Positions 9,369 to 17,811 of a DNA stretch of 64,000 bases are shown here, one piece after another. The position numbers and the translations under genes are program-made. Position 1 is the stretch's first letter; the number at the start of each line of letters is the position of its first letter. The notes beneath the pieces were generated by a model. That model did no database searches and was not told the origin of the DNA. It saw nothing but the letters and a program-made list of their open reading frames with translations. Source of the DNA: Lewinellaceae bacterium (lineage in GTDB: Bacteria > Bacteroidota > Bacteroidia > Chitinophagales > Saprospiraceae); NCBI GenBank assembly GCA_020636105.1, contig JACJYL010000002.1:2015382-2079381 (forward strand), written 5' to 3'.

Positions 9369-9385
9369 CAAAAGTAACAAATTTA
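9369..9385 (-). promoter_or_regulatory. Two adjacent TAnnTTTG boxes upstream of rlmI
   Basis: On the minus strand TAAATTTG (9385-9378) and TACTTTTG (9376-9369) follow each other. Either could be the -7 element of rlmI, with a leader of about 55-65 nt. Confidence 0.3.
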
Positions 9386-9562
9386 CCCAAGTCGCTTTCC
9401 ATTTTCACCCTACTTGAATCTGTGATCTTCATTTGAATTTCAAGTAAAAAAGATGTTCCCGACAGGCTAATTTCATAAATTCCTGTGAGGGAAAAAAATC
9501 AGAACTATTCCATTTCTTCCAATTCAATGTCTCAAAGGTGCCCTACAATTCAAAAGAAACCT

Positions 9563-9570
9563 TAATTTTG
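9563..9570 (+). promoter_or_regulatory. Candidate -7 element of the rpe transcript
   Basis: TAATTTTG is a full match to TAnnTTTG. Transcription would begin near 9577, just before the heptamer array at 9588, so the array would form almost all of the roughly 175-nt rpe leader. No clear -33 element. Confidence 0.45.
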
Positions 9571-9587
9571 AGCCGTGAAACTTACTC

Positions 9588-9748
9588 AACAAGCATCGAG
9601 CAACCAGCATCAAGTAACCAGCAACGAGTATCAAGCAACCAGCAACAAGCAACAAGCAACGAGTATCAAGTAACCAGCAACAAGTAACCAGAAACAAGCA
9701 ACAAGCAACCAGCAACAAGCAACGAGTATCAAGTAACCAGCAACCAGC
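9588..9748 (+). repeat. Heptamer array A: 23 units of AWCVAGY directly before rpe
   Basis: From 9588 the sequence divides into 23 consecutive heptamers with no phase slip. The units are AACCAGC, AACAAGC, AACAAGT, AACGAGT, ATCAAGT and close variants. A higher-order block of AACCAGC, AACAAGC, AACGAGT, ATCAAGT recurs at 9644-9671 (one extra AACAAGC before it) and 9707-9734. The last unit ends three bases before the rpe ATG (9752). The array has few G and no obvious self-complementarity. Related arrays are at 13572, 35442 and 40492. Confidence 0.95.
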
Positions 9749-9751
9749 ACC

Positions 9752-10426
9752 ATGTCAAAACAAAAAAAATTAGCACCTTCCATTTTATCTGCAGACTATG
9801 TCAACCTCGAAAGAGACATCACGATGATCCAGAAGGCAGGAGCAGACCTGTTGCACCTGGATGTAATGGACGGCCATTTTGTACCCAACCTGACGATCGG
9901 CCCACCCATCATTAAGGCCATCAAACGGATAGCTACGGTTCCCTGTGATGTGCACCTGATGATCACCAATCCCGGGGATTATGTGGATGCTTATTGTGAT
10001 GCCGGAGCGGATTATCTTACCGTACATGTGGAAGCAGCAACGCATCTGCATCGCATCATCCAGCACATAAAATCGAGAGGGGTTAAAGCCGGAATTTCCC
10101 TAAATCCGCACACACCGCTCTCTTCCATTGAAGAAGTGCTCGGTGACCTGGACCTCATTCTCATCATGTCGGTCAACCCTGGTTTTGGTGGACAGTCTTT
10201 TATCCCCAACACCCTCGACAAGGTGCGTCGGTTAAACAAAATACTGGAGAAACGCGGGTTGCAACACATTGAAATAGAAATTGACGGAGGGGCCCATTAC
10301 GACAACATGGCCGAAATCCTGGAGGCCGGAGCGGATATTATTGTCTCCGGATCTGCGGTTTTTAACGCGGAAAACCCGACAGAAATGGTGCATAAAATGA
10401 AGGCCTTATTGGCGAAATATTCTTAA
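9752..10426 (+). CDS. rpe: Ribulose-phosphate 3-epimerase
   Basis: 224 residues, full length. A TIM-barrel epimerase that interconverts ribulose 5-phosphate and xylulose 5-phosphate in the pentose phosphate pathway. Visible hallmarks are LAPSILSADY at the start, LHLDVMDGHFVPN (metal ligands and catalytic Asp), DVHLM, MSVNPGFGGQSF (phosphate loop) and IEIDGG with the second catalytic Asp. The ATG at 9752 follows directly on a 23-unit heptamer array that probably forms its leader. A small membrane protein gene follows after 12 bp and is probably co-transcribed. Confidence 0.97.
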   Translation: MSKQKKLAPSILSADYVNLERDITMIQKAGADLLHLDVMDGHFVPNLTIGPPIIKAIKRIATVPCDVHLMITNPGDYVDAYCDAGADYLTVHVEAATHLHRIIQHIKSRGVKAGISLNPHTPLSSIEEVLGDLDLILIMSVNPGFGGQSFIPNTLDKVRRLNKILEKRGLQHIEIEIDGGAHYDNMAEILEAGADIIVSGSAVFNAENPTEMVHKMKALLAKYS

Positions 10427-10438
10427 ATCAACCTTTCC

Positions 10439-10663
10439 ATGGAAGAAAAACAGAAGCAGCCTTCACTGGTCAAATCATCCTTGTTTTTCGCAGGACTGAT
10501 GTATTTGTGCTTGACGGTACTCTTTCCTTTGGCCATCGGAGACGAACTCACCATGCGCAACCTGCTCATCGGCATTCCCTTATGGACAGCCTTTGGTTTT
10601 GGACATGCATACCTAATGAAAAAATATCCTTATAAACCCCAATATCCACAGAAGAAAAAGTAG
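10439..10663 (+). CDS. Small inner-membrane protein, unknown function
   Basis: 74 residues with two predicted membrane helices (about 14-34 and 43-60), a short charged N-terminus and a Lys/Tyr/Pro-rich tail (KKYPYKPQYPQKKK) that should stay in the cytoplasm. It starts 12 bp after rpe, so it is probably translated from the same message. No family is recognised. Confidence 0.6.
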   Translation: MEEKQKQPSLVKSSLFFAGLMYLCLTVLFPLAIGDELTMRNLLIGIPLWTAFGFGHAYLMKKYPYKPQYPQKKK

Positions 10664-10728
10664 GGTTTCATCAAAATATCGGGACTGTCCAAGGTTTCAT
10701 GTTCAAAGTTCAAGTTGAGCGAAGCGAA

Positions 10729-10750
10729 ATCCCGTACCGCAGGTCGGGGT
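10729..10750. repeat. REP-like hairpin, copy 1
   Basis: The bases CCCGTACCGCAGGTCGGG form a small imperfect hairpin: the stem is CCCG and CC with a GCA loop. The core CCGTACC-NNN-GGTCGG is shared with 29546-29567 and, less exactly, with 29583-29602. Confidence 0.5.
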
Positions 10751-10854
10751 TGTTATAGATTATCAAGAATTTAGAGGCTCTAAGCATCAAATCATTTTAG
10801 CATTGCAGCATCAAACCATCGTTGCATTGTAGCATCTTACTATCAAACCATCGC

Positions 10855-10942
10855 AGCATCGCAGCATCGTAGCATTGTAGCATTGTAGCATCGTAGCATT
10901 GTAGCATCGTAGCATCGTAGCATTGTAGCATTATAGTATCAA
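10855..10942. repeat. Octamer array (AGCATYGY) next to the ggt stop codon
   Basis: From 10855 to 10942 the plus strand divides into eleven consecutive octamers, mostly AGCATCGT and AGCATTGT; the last two are decayed. A more degenerate zone with AGCATCAAA and CCATCGTT extends back to about 10793. The array runs directly into the ggt stop codon (minus strand, 10939-10941). It fills the space between the convergent rpe unit and ggt. Confidence 0.9.
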
Positions 10943-12630
10943 TACCCCATCGCCGCTCCATCCTTCCTCGACTCTGACGCCCCGTAATACACCTTATTCA
11001 CCGGATCCCACTTGATGGCCTGATAGCCGCCATAACCTCCTATCGAAGATCCCAGTTTATGGCCTTTGCCCATCAATTCACGTCTGACGAGCGGACTAAA
11101 CCCTTCCTCAAGATTTAGCACTCCTCCATCGGTCATGATCTCCCCGGTGGGTTGTGAAGAACCTTCATGGCGCATCCTCGGCGCATCCCCGGCTTCCTGG
11201 ACATTCATTTCGAAATCTATGATATTGATGAGTACCTGGGCATGTCCCTGCGGCTGCATCGCACCTCCCATTACTCCGAAACTGAGGAAAGGTTGCCCGT
11301 CTTTGGTCACAAAACCCGGGATGATGGTATGAAATGGTCTTTTGCCCGGCGCGTATACATTATAATGGTTTTCATCCAGGCTGAAGAGTTCTCCACGGTC
11401 CTGGAGGATAAAGCCCAATCCCGTAGGCGTCATGCCTGACCCCATCCCGCGGTAGTTACTTTGGATCAGGGAAACCATATTGCCCCATTGGTCCGCCACG
11501 GTCAGGTAGATGGTATTGCTGGTTTCCAGGGCTCCGGCATCGTAGCGACGGGCCGCCCGGTTTGGATTGATCAGTTTTTGGCGTTCCTTGCCATATTCTT
11601 TGGAGAGGAGCACATTGTAATCGATGTCGTGAAAATCAGTATCCGCATAATATTTGGCCCGATCTTCAAAAGCCAGTTTCTTGGCCTCCGTCAACACATG
11701 AAGGTATTCGCTGCTGCCAAACCCCATAGCGGCAATATCGTATTGCTCCAGGATATTGAGCATCTCTAAAGTGGCAATGCCCTGTCCGTTGGGGGGAAGT
11801 TCCCATACATCGTACCCGCGGTAATTGGTGGCCATGGGTTCCACCCATTCCGATTTGTGAGAAGCAAGGTCTTCATACGACAAAAAGCCACCATTTTCCT
11901 TCATATACTGGTCGATGACACGAGCAATCTCTCCTTTATAAAACACATCACGCCCTCCTTTGGCAATTTTTTCCAGGGTATTGGCGAGGTAGGGATTTTT
12001 GAAAATTTCCCCCTTTTCAGGCCCTCTGCCGTCGATGGTGAAGATCTCTTTAAACCCCGGGTATTTCGATAAAAAGGGTGCCGATCTTGTCCAGTAATAA
12101 GAAATCAATTCGGACACGGGAAATCCTTCCCGGGCATACCTGATGGCCGGTGCCAGGATGTCTTCCATTTTCATGCTGCCGAATTTTCCATTCAGCTCAA
12201 ACCATCCGTCCACACAGCCGGGAACCGACACGGGAAGCGGCCCGTAGGCAGGAATACTCTCGTAACCGTTGTCTTTGAACCATTGCAGGGTCAGGCTTTT
12301 TGGCGAGCGTCCGCTGGCATTCAGCCCGTACAGCTTTTTGGTTTTGGCATCCCAGACGATGGCAAAAAGATCACCCCCCATGCCGTTGCCGGTAGGTTCC
12401 ATGAGGCCAAGTGTTGCATTGGCGGCAATAGCCGCATCAATGGCGTTGCCGCCCGCTTTTAAAATATCGATGGCTACCATACTCGCCAGTGGCTGGGAAG
12501 TACAGGCCATACCATGTTGGGCAATGACTTCCGAACGCGAAGCAAAAGGCAGTCCGGTGAGACGATCCTGGGCCATGAGGTTAAAATTTAAAATAAACAA
12601 AAAACTGGAAACGAAGAGGAAACGTGCCAT
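10939..12630 (-). CDS. ggt: Gamma-glutamyltransferase
   Basis: 563 residues with a signal peptide (cleavage near NLMAQD), so exported. The N-terminal large-subunit part shows MACTSQPLASMVAIDILKAG and GNGMGGDLFA. The small subunit begins at Thr373 in SNTIYLTVAD, which aligns with the self-processing and catalytic Thr of the family. GMGSGMTPTGLGF follows in the active-site region. The expected reaction is transfer or hydrolysis of gamma-glutamyl groups, for example from glutathione. The gene stands alone, with the octamer array directly at its stop. Use as a cephalosporin or oligopeptide acylase is a less likely alternative. Confidence 0.92.
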   Translation of the reverse strand: MARFLFVSSFLFILNFNLMAQDRLTGLPFASRSEVIAQHGMACTSQPLASMVAIDILKAGGNAIDAAIAANATLGLMEPTGNGMGGDLFAIVWDAKTKKLYGLNASGRSPKSLTLQWFKDNGYESIPAYGPLPVSVPGCVDGWFELNGKFGSMKMEDILAPAIRYAREGFPVSELISYYWTRSAPFLSKYPGFKEIFTIDGRGPEKGEIFKNPYLANTLEKIAKGGRDVFYKGEIARVIDQYMKENGGFLSYEDLASHKSEWVEPMATNYRGYDVWELPPNGQGIATLEMLNILEQYDIAAMGFGSSEYLHVLTEAKKLAFEDRAKYYADTDFHDIDYNVLLSKEYGKERQKLINPNRAARRYDAGALETSNTIYLTVADQWGNMVSLIQSNYRGMGSGMTPTGLGFILQDRGELFSLDENHYNVYAPGKRPFHTIIPGFVTKDGQPFLSFGVMGGAMQPQGHAQVLINIIDFEMNVQEAGDAPRMRHEGSSQPTGEIMTDGGVLNLEEGFSPLVRRELMGKGHKLGSSIGGYGGYQAIKWDPVNKVYYGASESRKDGAAMGY

Positions 12631-12789
12631 GAGGGAAGTATTTTTCAGTGACTAATATCCAAATTAGGGAACCTCAAGGTAAGGAAAAAGCCCGAAATAT
12701 AAAACAGATAATATTTCAGTCCATGCTGAGCATTAATGTCCATCCCCCAACACTTTAACCTTTAGTCTTTTTATTTTAGCCTTTACCGC

Positions 12790-13356
12790 CTAGTCTTTTC
12801 GGCTCACCAGCACAAAAGCCGGCGGGACATTGACGGGAATGAAATCAATCCTGACATTACCAAAAATGCTTTCGTAAGTCTTTTTGAGCATCAGGGAATA
12901 TTGCATCTGGATAAAAAGCCCCCCTTTGACGAGGTTCTGGGCACACGTTTTTACAATGTTTTCGGTAACTTCCCTGGACATGGCCACAAAAGGGATGGCG
13001 GAAACAATAAAATCGGCTTTAGGCAAAGAGCGTTTTGTAAGATGTTCGGTAAGATGTTCGGCAGAGTCTTCGATCAGGATCATTCGATCATCCTCTATCT
13101 GGTCGCGTATCTTTTCGCAAAATTTCGGGTTGACTTCAAAAACGAGCAGTTTGGCATCCGGACGCATTTTCCTGAGAATGTGTTTGGTGATGACCCCGTC
13201 ACCGGCCCCAAGTTCTACAAGGAGGGTGGCTTTTTCAAAATCCACGGGTTTGATCATGCCCCGGCACAAAAACTTGGAACTGTGGGTCACGGAACCTGTC
13301 GTTTTCATACTCCTGATACTCTCGCGTAAAAACTGAATCCTTCGCTTCATCGTCAT
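12790..13356 (-). CDS. Small SAM-dependent methyltransferase, phospholipid N-methyltransferase-like
   Basis: 188 residues. The N-terminus FLRESIRSMKTTGSVTHSSK is typical of PmtA-like proteins (usual form: FxRxxxxxPxxTGxxxPSS). ATLLVELGAGDGVITKHIL is motif I for SAM binding, and ADFIVSAIPF is motif IV. The likely substrate is phosphatidylethanolamine or a related amine, although the group also includes rRNA-adenine-like methylases. A short internal DNA duplication (GTAAGATGTTCG twice, near 13038-13061) gives HLTEHLT. The gene is followed at its stop by a degenerate TTTAGYC run and is not clearly in an operon. Confidence 0.75.
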   Translation of the reverse strand: MTMKRRIQFLRESIRSMKTTGSVTHSSKFLCRGMIKPVDFEKATLLVELGAGDGVITKHILRKMRPDAKLLVFEVNPKFCEKIRDQIEDDRMILIEDSAEHLTEHLTKRSLPKADFIVSAIPFVAMSREVTENIVKTCAQNLVKGGLFIQMQYSLMLKKTYESIFGNVRIDFIPVNVPPAFVLVSRKD

Positions 13357-13571
13357 TTTATTGTAAATGCAAATATAGTTTTTTTCTGGTTACTTGTTGC
13401 CGGATTGCCGGGTTTCCCAAGGTGACATCTAACCAGGAAAGGCATTCCAGACAGGGAAAAGTCGTCGGCTCTGGATGGCATGGTATGCGGTGTTCGTCAC
13501 CGGACACCTGAAATTCACCTCCGTCAACGGTTCCTCTAAGGTACTCATAAATTTATTAAGGCGCTAATTAA

Positions 13572-13627
13572 AACAAGTAACCAGTAACAAGTAACAAGTA
13601 ACCAGCAACAAGAAACCAGTAACCAGC
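13572..13627 (+). repeat. Heptamer array B (eight units AACMAGY)
   Basis: Units AACAAGT, AACCAGT, AACAAGT, AACAAGT, AACCAGC, AACAAGA, AACCAGT, AACCAGC follow each other without a phase slip. The array ends 7 bp from the stop codon (13635-13637) of the TPR/PD40 gene and is antisense to it. This differs from arrays A, C and D, which read in sense into a start codon. The rest of the gap 13357-13571 holds nothing recognisable. Confidence 0.92.
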
Positions 13628-13634
13628 AACCCAA

Positions 13635-15803
13635 TCACCCCTTCAGATAATTATCCAGGTCAGGAAAGTTCCCGGCGTTGCGTTTGGCTTCGTTTTTATC
13701 GGCTCTTTTACCATTGATAAAAGGTACTACGTAGGCCCCGCTTTGCCCTTTTCGCTGCATTTCAAGGGCGAATGCTTTTGCAGCTTCGTATTGTTCAAAG
13801 GCGCCCAGGGTGTAACGATAATAAGCAAAATCAGGGGTTTTTTCGATCATGGGATAAGGCTGTTCATCTAAAACCGGTCGGGTCAGCTCCCTGGTGACGG
13901 AGGATATCTGTACTTTGTAAAAAAGGTCTTTCCCGGTGATCAACCCCGGTGCTTCGGAATGATAAGCCTCGCCGAGAACAGGAACCGTCCCATTTAAATC
14001 CGTGTTTTTTGTTCCCACAAAAGAAAATTCGATCACATAAGGTTTAGTATTTCCGACCTGGCTGCCGTCCAGCGCCCTCATGTAAATAGCCGTCGCAGGG
14101 ACTCCTTTCGACTGGAGATAAGCTGCCGCCTCTTCCCCGTAATTGATCGCCCGGAATAATCGTTGGGGGACGACTCCCGGTTTCATCGTATAAGCTGTAA
14201 TGATGACGGTTACCCCCGGATGATCCAGCAGTAAGGTGGCTATTGGATCAAGGTTTTGTTTTTGAGAATAATCAAGAGACGAACTTCCATCCAAATAAAG
14301 CGGGCCATAAGCGGCAACAGGTTTTTCTTCCGCTGCGGGACGTATTGAGGGGGACATTTGAGCAGGTGGAGGCTCAGGAGTGCTGAGCGGTTCCTCCTTC
14401 ACAAAACCTGGTGACTGGCTTATGATTATTGGCTTATCGTACTCCCTGATCTTTTCCGCAGGAGGGGCATAAGCCACCACAGGGGCTTCGACTTCCGGCA
14501 GGTATTCCTGGAAATACGCAATATAAAGATCCCTCTTCCCAAAGCCATCTTTACGGGAAGAAGCCAGGAAAGCGGTAAACCCGTCACGGGTCAACCTGAA
14601 ACCGGTATCATCCCCGGCGGAATTGAGAGGAATGCCCATATTGTAAAGCTCGCTCCATCTGGCGGCCTGCTGAACATAAACGGATTTAAAAATATCAAAC
14701 CCGCCGATGCTCTTTCGGCTGTCGTTGGAACTGAAATAAAGTGTTTTTCCATCAGGAGCCAGGTAAGGACTCGTTTCATCATAAGCCGTATTGATCGCAG
14801 GGCCTAAATTCTGTGCATCACTCCAATACCCTTTCAGGAAAACGGACCGGTAAAGGTCATATCCACCATAACCGCCCTGCCGACGGCTGGCAAAGATGAG
14901 CAGTGTGTCATTGTATAAACAAAGTTCATTATCACCATTGGCAACATCCAAAGGAGCCAGAAAAGGGGTCGAATTCAAGGTGCGGTTATCGATGGTCTTA
15001 AAGGTGTCCGCAATGATTTCCCCACGACGCAAACTCCATCCTTTAAAGTAATACATGACAGAACCTTCTTTATCAAAATCGAGCAATACTTCATTCTGTG
15101 GGCTATTGAGCAAAAAGTGCATGGGAGCCGTATCCGACCATTGTCCGCCAGTCACACTGCAACTGAACATATCGCTCAAAAAGGATCCAAAACGTTCGTC
15201 AGCCCTGTTTTGCTCGTCCCTGGGGCCACCCGCATTGCCATAACGGGAAGAAGAAAAATACAACTTATTGGAAAGGTTTTTGCTGGGCACCGGAGCAAAT
15301 TCATCCCCTACGGTATTTACATACATGCCCAGGTTTTCCACTATGGCCAGTGGTTGCCTGTATTGTACATCAATTCCATTCGCACAGCGCCGAATTTCCT
15401 CCCGCACCATTTGTCGGTGAGGGTGATCCGGCCGAATCGTCCGAAGGTAAAGTTTGTAATAATCGGCGGCTTCATCAAACTTGTGCATGGCATGTAAAAC
15501 CTTGCCCAGGTAAAGCCAACATTCGGGGTAAGGTTCTTTTTTTTCAGCGGTGATCTCCAGTAAATTAGTCAGGGCTAGGTCCAGGTGATTGAGTTGATAA
15601 TTGCATATAGCGATCAGCAACCTGGCTTCTTTATCCAGCCGTGATAACTTCCGGGAACTGTTGAGAATGGACAACGCCTCGGCATATTTTTCATGGTAGA
15701 AAAATTCTTTGGCCTCGTTTAATTTATGTTTGGTGTTTTGAGCATTGGAGACCGGGGGGGCGGCCATCAGCAAGACCAAAACACAGTATAATATTTTTTT
15801 CAT
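13635..15803 (-). CDS. Exported TPR / PD40 / OmpA-like protein with C-terminal SPOR-like region
   Basis: 722 residues, with signal peptide (cleavage near VSNAQN). Residues about 25-130 are TPR-like helices (YHEKYAEALSILN; KFDEAADYYKLYLR). Residues about 150-440 hold PD40 propeller repeats (NKLYFSSSRYG; APDGKTLYFSSND; GGFDIFKSVY). Residues about 500-600 resemble an OmpA domain (DPIATLLLDHPGVTVIITAY, then YLQSKGVPATAIYMRALDGS). The last ~90 residues look like a SPOR-type domain. The architecture recalls PorE and other envelope proteins linked to T9SS, but one cannot assign that role from sequence alone. Probably anchored to peptidoglycan. Confidence 0.8.
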   Translation of the reverse strand: MKKILYCVLVLLMAAPPVSNAQNTKHKLNEAKEFFYHEKYAEALSILNSSRKLSRLDKEARLLIAICNYQLNHLDLALTNLLEITAEKKEPYPECWLYLGKVLHAMHKFDEAADYYKLYLRTIRPDHPHRQMVREEIRRCANGIDVQYRQPLAIVENLGMYVNTVGDEFAPVPSKNLSNKLYFSSSRYGNAGGPRDEQNRADERFGSFLSDMFSCSVTGGQWSDTAPMHFLLNSPQNEVLLDFDKEGSVMYYFKGWSLRRGEIIADTFKTIDNRTLNSTPFLAPLDVANGDNELCLYNDTLLIFASRRQGGYGGYDLYRSVFLKGYWSDAQNLGPAINTAYDETSPYLAPDGKTLYFSSNDSRKSIGGFDIFKSVYVQQAARWSELYNMGIPLNSAGDDTGFRLTRDGFTAFLASSRKDGFGKRDLYIAYFQEYLPEVEAPVVAYAPPAEKIREYDKPIIISQSPGFVKEEPLSTPEPPPAQMSPSIRPAAEEKPVAAYGPLYLDGSSSLDYSQKQNLDPIATLLLDHPGVTVIITAYTMKPGVVPQRLFRAINYGEEAAAYLQSKGVPATAIYMRALDGSQVGNTKPYVIEFSFVGTKNTDLNGTVPVLGEAYHSEAPGLITGKDLFYKVQISSVTRELTRPVLDEQPYPMIEKTPDFAYYRYTLGAFEQYEAAKAFALEMQRKGQSGAYVVPFINGKRADKNEAKRNAGNFPDLDNYLKG

Positions 15804-15859
15804 GGGTCAATTACTTTTAAGGGGGCTTTTGAGGACGAACGGCCAACAGTAAACGGTTT

Positions 15860-15887
15860 GCCGGGGGTATTTTCATATACCGCCGGC
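15860..15887 (-). terminator. Hairpin, probable terminator of the E2 gene
   Basis: GCCGGGGGTAT (15860-15870) pairs with ATACCGCCGGC (15877-15887) with one mismatch and a 6-nt loop. AAAC/GTTT flanks extend the stem. It lies between the E2 stop and the start of the next minus-strand gene. The T-run is weak. Confidence 0.45.
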
Positions 15888-15955
15888 CGAAATTGTTTAA
15901 AAATAACTATAACCCCTATCCAGGAAAGATATTAAACGGGTTGTCAATAGTTTGA

Positions 15956-17278
15956 TTATATAGCCCTATTGGCCTCAAAAGCCTCAAGATAATCGCCCAC
16001 CTTACGCAGAAAAGATCCGCCGAGGAATCCGTCGATCACCCTATGATCATAAGACAATGACAAAAACATCATTTGCCTGACCGCAATGAGGTCTCCGTAA
16101 GGCGTTTCTACCACTCCTGGTTTTTTACGGATTGCCCCTACTGCCAGGATTGCAGCCTGTGGCTGGTTGATGATGGGGGTACCCATCACGTTGCCAAAGG
16201 TGCCTACATTGGTAAGGGTAAAAGTACCGCCCTGGATCTCATCAGGCTGCAGTTTATTGATTCTGGCCCGGTTGGCGAGGTCATTGACTGCACGGGTGAG
16301 GCCCAGCAGGTTGAGGTTGTCGGCATTTTTGATCACGGGAACGATGAGGTTACCGGAAGGCAGTGCTGCCGCCATGCCTATGTTGATATTATTTTTACGA
16401 ATGATATTGTTCCCGTCAACGGAAACATTGATCATAGGATAATCGCGAATGGCATTGACCACTGCCTCGATAAAGATAGGGGTGAAGGTGATTTTTTCCC
16501 CGTATTTAGCGGCAAATTCATCTTTGACCTTTTCCCTCCAGTTAACAATATCCGTCACATCTACCTCTACAAAGGAAGTAACGTGTGGAGAAGTATGTTT
16601 CGACATCACCATATGATCGGCGATCAGGCGGCGCATACGATCCATTTCGATGATCTCGTCCTGTCCTCCCATGGAAACGGCAGGAGGTGATTTTGAAGCG
16701 CCGTTGGTGGCAGGAACAGACTGAACCTGCGGAACTGCTGCGGGAGCCGTACGGTTTTCGAGATAGGCGATAATGTCTTTTTTAGTCACCCGGCCCTGGG
16801 CCCCCGTACCGTTGATCTGCTCCAGTTCTCCGGCACTGATTTTTTCTTCTTTGGCAATATTACGCACCAGGGGGGAATAAAAACGTCCGGAAGCGGGCGT
16901 TTCAGCAAATTCAGCCTTGGCCGTCATCTGTACCGGCTGAGGTTTAGCTTCCGGCTCTGGTTTAGCGACGGCGACAGCTTCAGCGGGTTGTGGCTTTTCT
17001 TCCACGGCCGGGCTTGCCGCAACATTTACGTCCTCCCCTTCTGTTGCTATAATGGCAATTACCTTTCCGATCTCCACCACATCCTCTACACTATAGAGAA
17101 TTTCTGCAATGGTTCCACTAACCGGTGAAGGCACTTCAGAGTCAACTTTATCGGTTGCTATCTCAAGGATCGTCTCATCCTCTTCCACCTTATCTCCCAC
17201 CTGCTTGACCCATTTGAGAATGGTAGCTTCCATGATACTTTCACCCATCTTGGGCATGATTAATTCAACCTTAGCCAT
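15956..17278 (-). CDS. Dihydrolipoamide acyltransferase, E2 of a 2-oxo acid dehydrogenase complex
   Basis: 440 residues. Lipoyl domain 1-78 with the lipoyl-lysine K44 in EIATDKVDSEV. Ala/Pro-rich linker. Peripheral subunit-binding domain about 130-170 (FYSPLVRNIAKEEKISAGEL, then INGTGAQGRVTKKDI). Catalytic acyltransferase domain from about 208 with SLSYDHRVIDG, where H412 and D416 are the active-site residues. It transfers an acyl group from E1-bound intermediate to CoA. The sequence fits branched-chain or pyruvate E2 better than succinyltransferase, but this is not decisive. No E1 or E3 gene is adjacent, so the gene is separated from its partners. Confidence 0.92.
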   Translation of the reverse strand: MAKVELIMPKMGESIMEATILKWVKQVGDKVEEDETILEIATDKVDSEVPSPVSGTIAEILYSVEDVVEIGKVIAIIATEGEDVNVAASPAVEEKPQPAEAVAVAKPEPEAKPQPVQMTAKAEFAETPASGRFYSPLVRNIAKEEKISAGELEQINGTGAQGRVTKKDIIAYLENRTAPAAVPQVQSVPATNGASKSPPAVSMGGQDEIIEMDRMRRLIADHMVMSKHTSPHVTSFVEVDVTDIVNWREKVKDEFAAKYGEKITFTPIFIEAVVNAIRDYPMINVSVDGNNIIRKNNINIGMAAALPSGNLIVPVIKNADNLNLLGLTRAVNDLANRARINKLQPDEIQGGTFTLTNVGTFGNVMGTPIINQPQAAILAVGAIRKKPGVVETPYGDLIAVRQMMFLSLSYDHRVIDGFLGGSFLRKVGDYLEAFEANRAI

Positions 17279-17298
17279 AATTGATTTTATTTAGACTG

Positions 17299-17306
17299 CA
17301 AAAATA
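17299..17306 (-). promoter_or_regulatory. Candidate -7 element for the E2 gene
   Basis: On the minus strand TATTTTTG, a full match to TAnnTTTG. A start near 17292 gives a leader of about 14 nt before the ATG. Confidence 0.4.
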
Positions 17307-17374
17307 CAGCTATAAACGCAGAAAATTGAATTTGAGGTTGGTAAACATTTTTCACCCAAATTAAATTTTCTGTT

Positions 17375-17560
17375 TTAATCTTCCTCTTCTTTCAATTTCC
17401 TGTCCTCCACATTCTCATCGAGAAATTTATTGATCTTGTCCATATCAAGGCTGGAGGTGATTTCCCCGAGTGCATTGATCTTTAGTTCAAGACCTTCCAG
17501 TTTTGATTTATTTTCGGTATTTTCTTCCTTATTCTCTTCGTTTTGTTTCTTTTCGTCCAT
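17375..17560 (-). CDS. Small acidic protein, unknown function
   Basis: 61 residues, very rich in Glu, Lys and Asn, with a heptad-like helical middle (LEGLELKINALGEI, then DMDKINKFLDENVEDRKL). No signal peptide or membrane segment, so it should be cytoplasmic. It lies upstream of the E2 gene on the same strand. The biased composition lowers confidence, but the ATG start and the absence of overlap with other genes make it a plausible real gene. Confidence 0.5.
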   Translation of the reverse strand: MDEKKQNEENKEENTENKSKLEGLELKINALGEITSSLDMDKINKFLDENVEDRKLKEEED

Positions 17561-17682
17561 CTTTTTTTTAGGATAAAGATAAAAAGGATTTGGTAAGTAT
17601 CTCCATGAAAAAAAAATGGCTCTTTGACCATTTCCACGGGTTATGTACTAAATTCATGCTCTATTAAAATATATTTCAGCTA

Positions 17683-17702
17683 GTTGAAAATCGTTGCAAA
17701 TC
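17683..17702 (+). repeat. Decamer repeat, copy near 17.7 kb
   Basis: GTTGAAAATC and GTTGCAAATC follow each other. About 10-35 bp further the complementary form appears (GCAACTTAAAACCATTTTG at 17714-17732), so the two parts could pair. Related decamers are at 20168 and 28251. Confidence 0.5.
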
Positions 17703-17811
17703 ATTGTTTTTGAGCAACTTAAAACCATTTTGAAACCACGAACATTCAACGTAACGGAAAGATCAATGAGCGAAACATTTCCCCACAGGGTTTGTCTAAG
17801 AACCAAAAAAT

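Noticed and set aside
9524..9718. Open frames across the heptamer arrays (also 35432-35623 and 40484-40759) that give VTCYLLLVTCYLL-type peptides
   Set aside because: They are translations of the short repeats, have no gene-like composition outside them, and overlap leaders or neighbouring genes.
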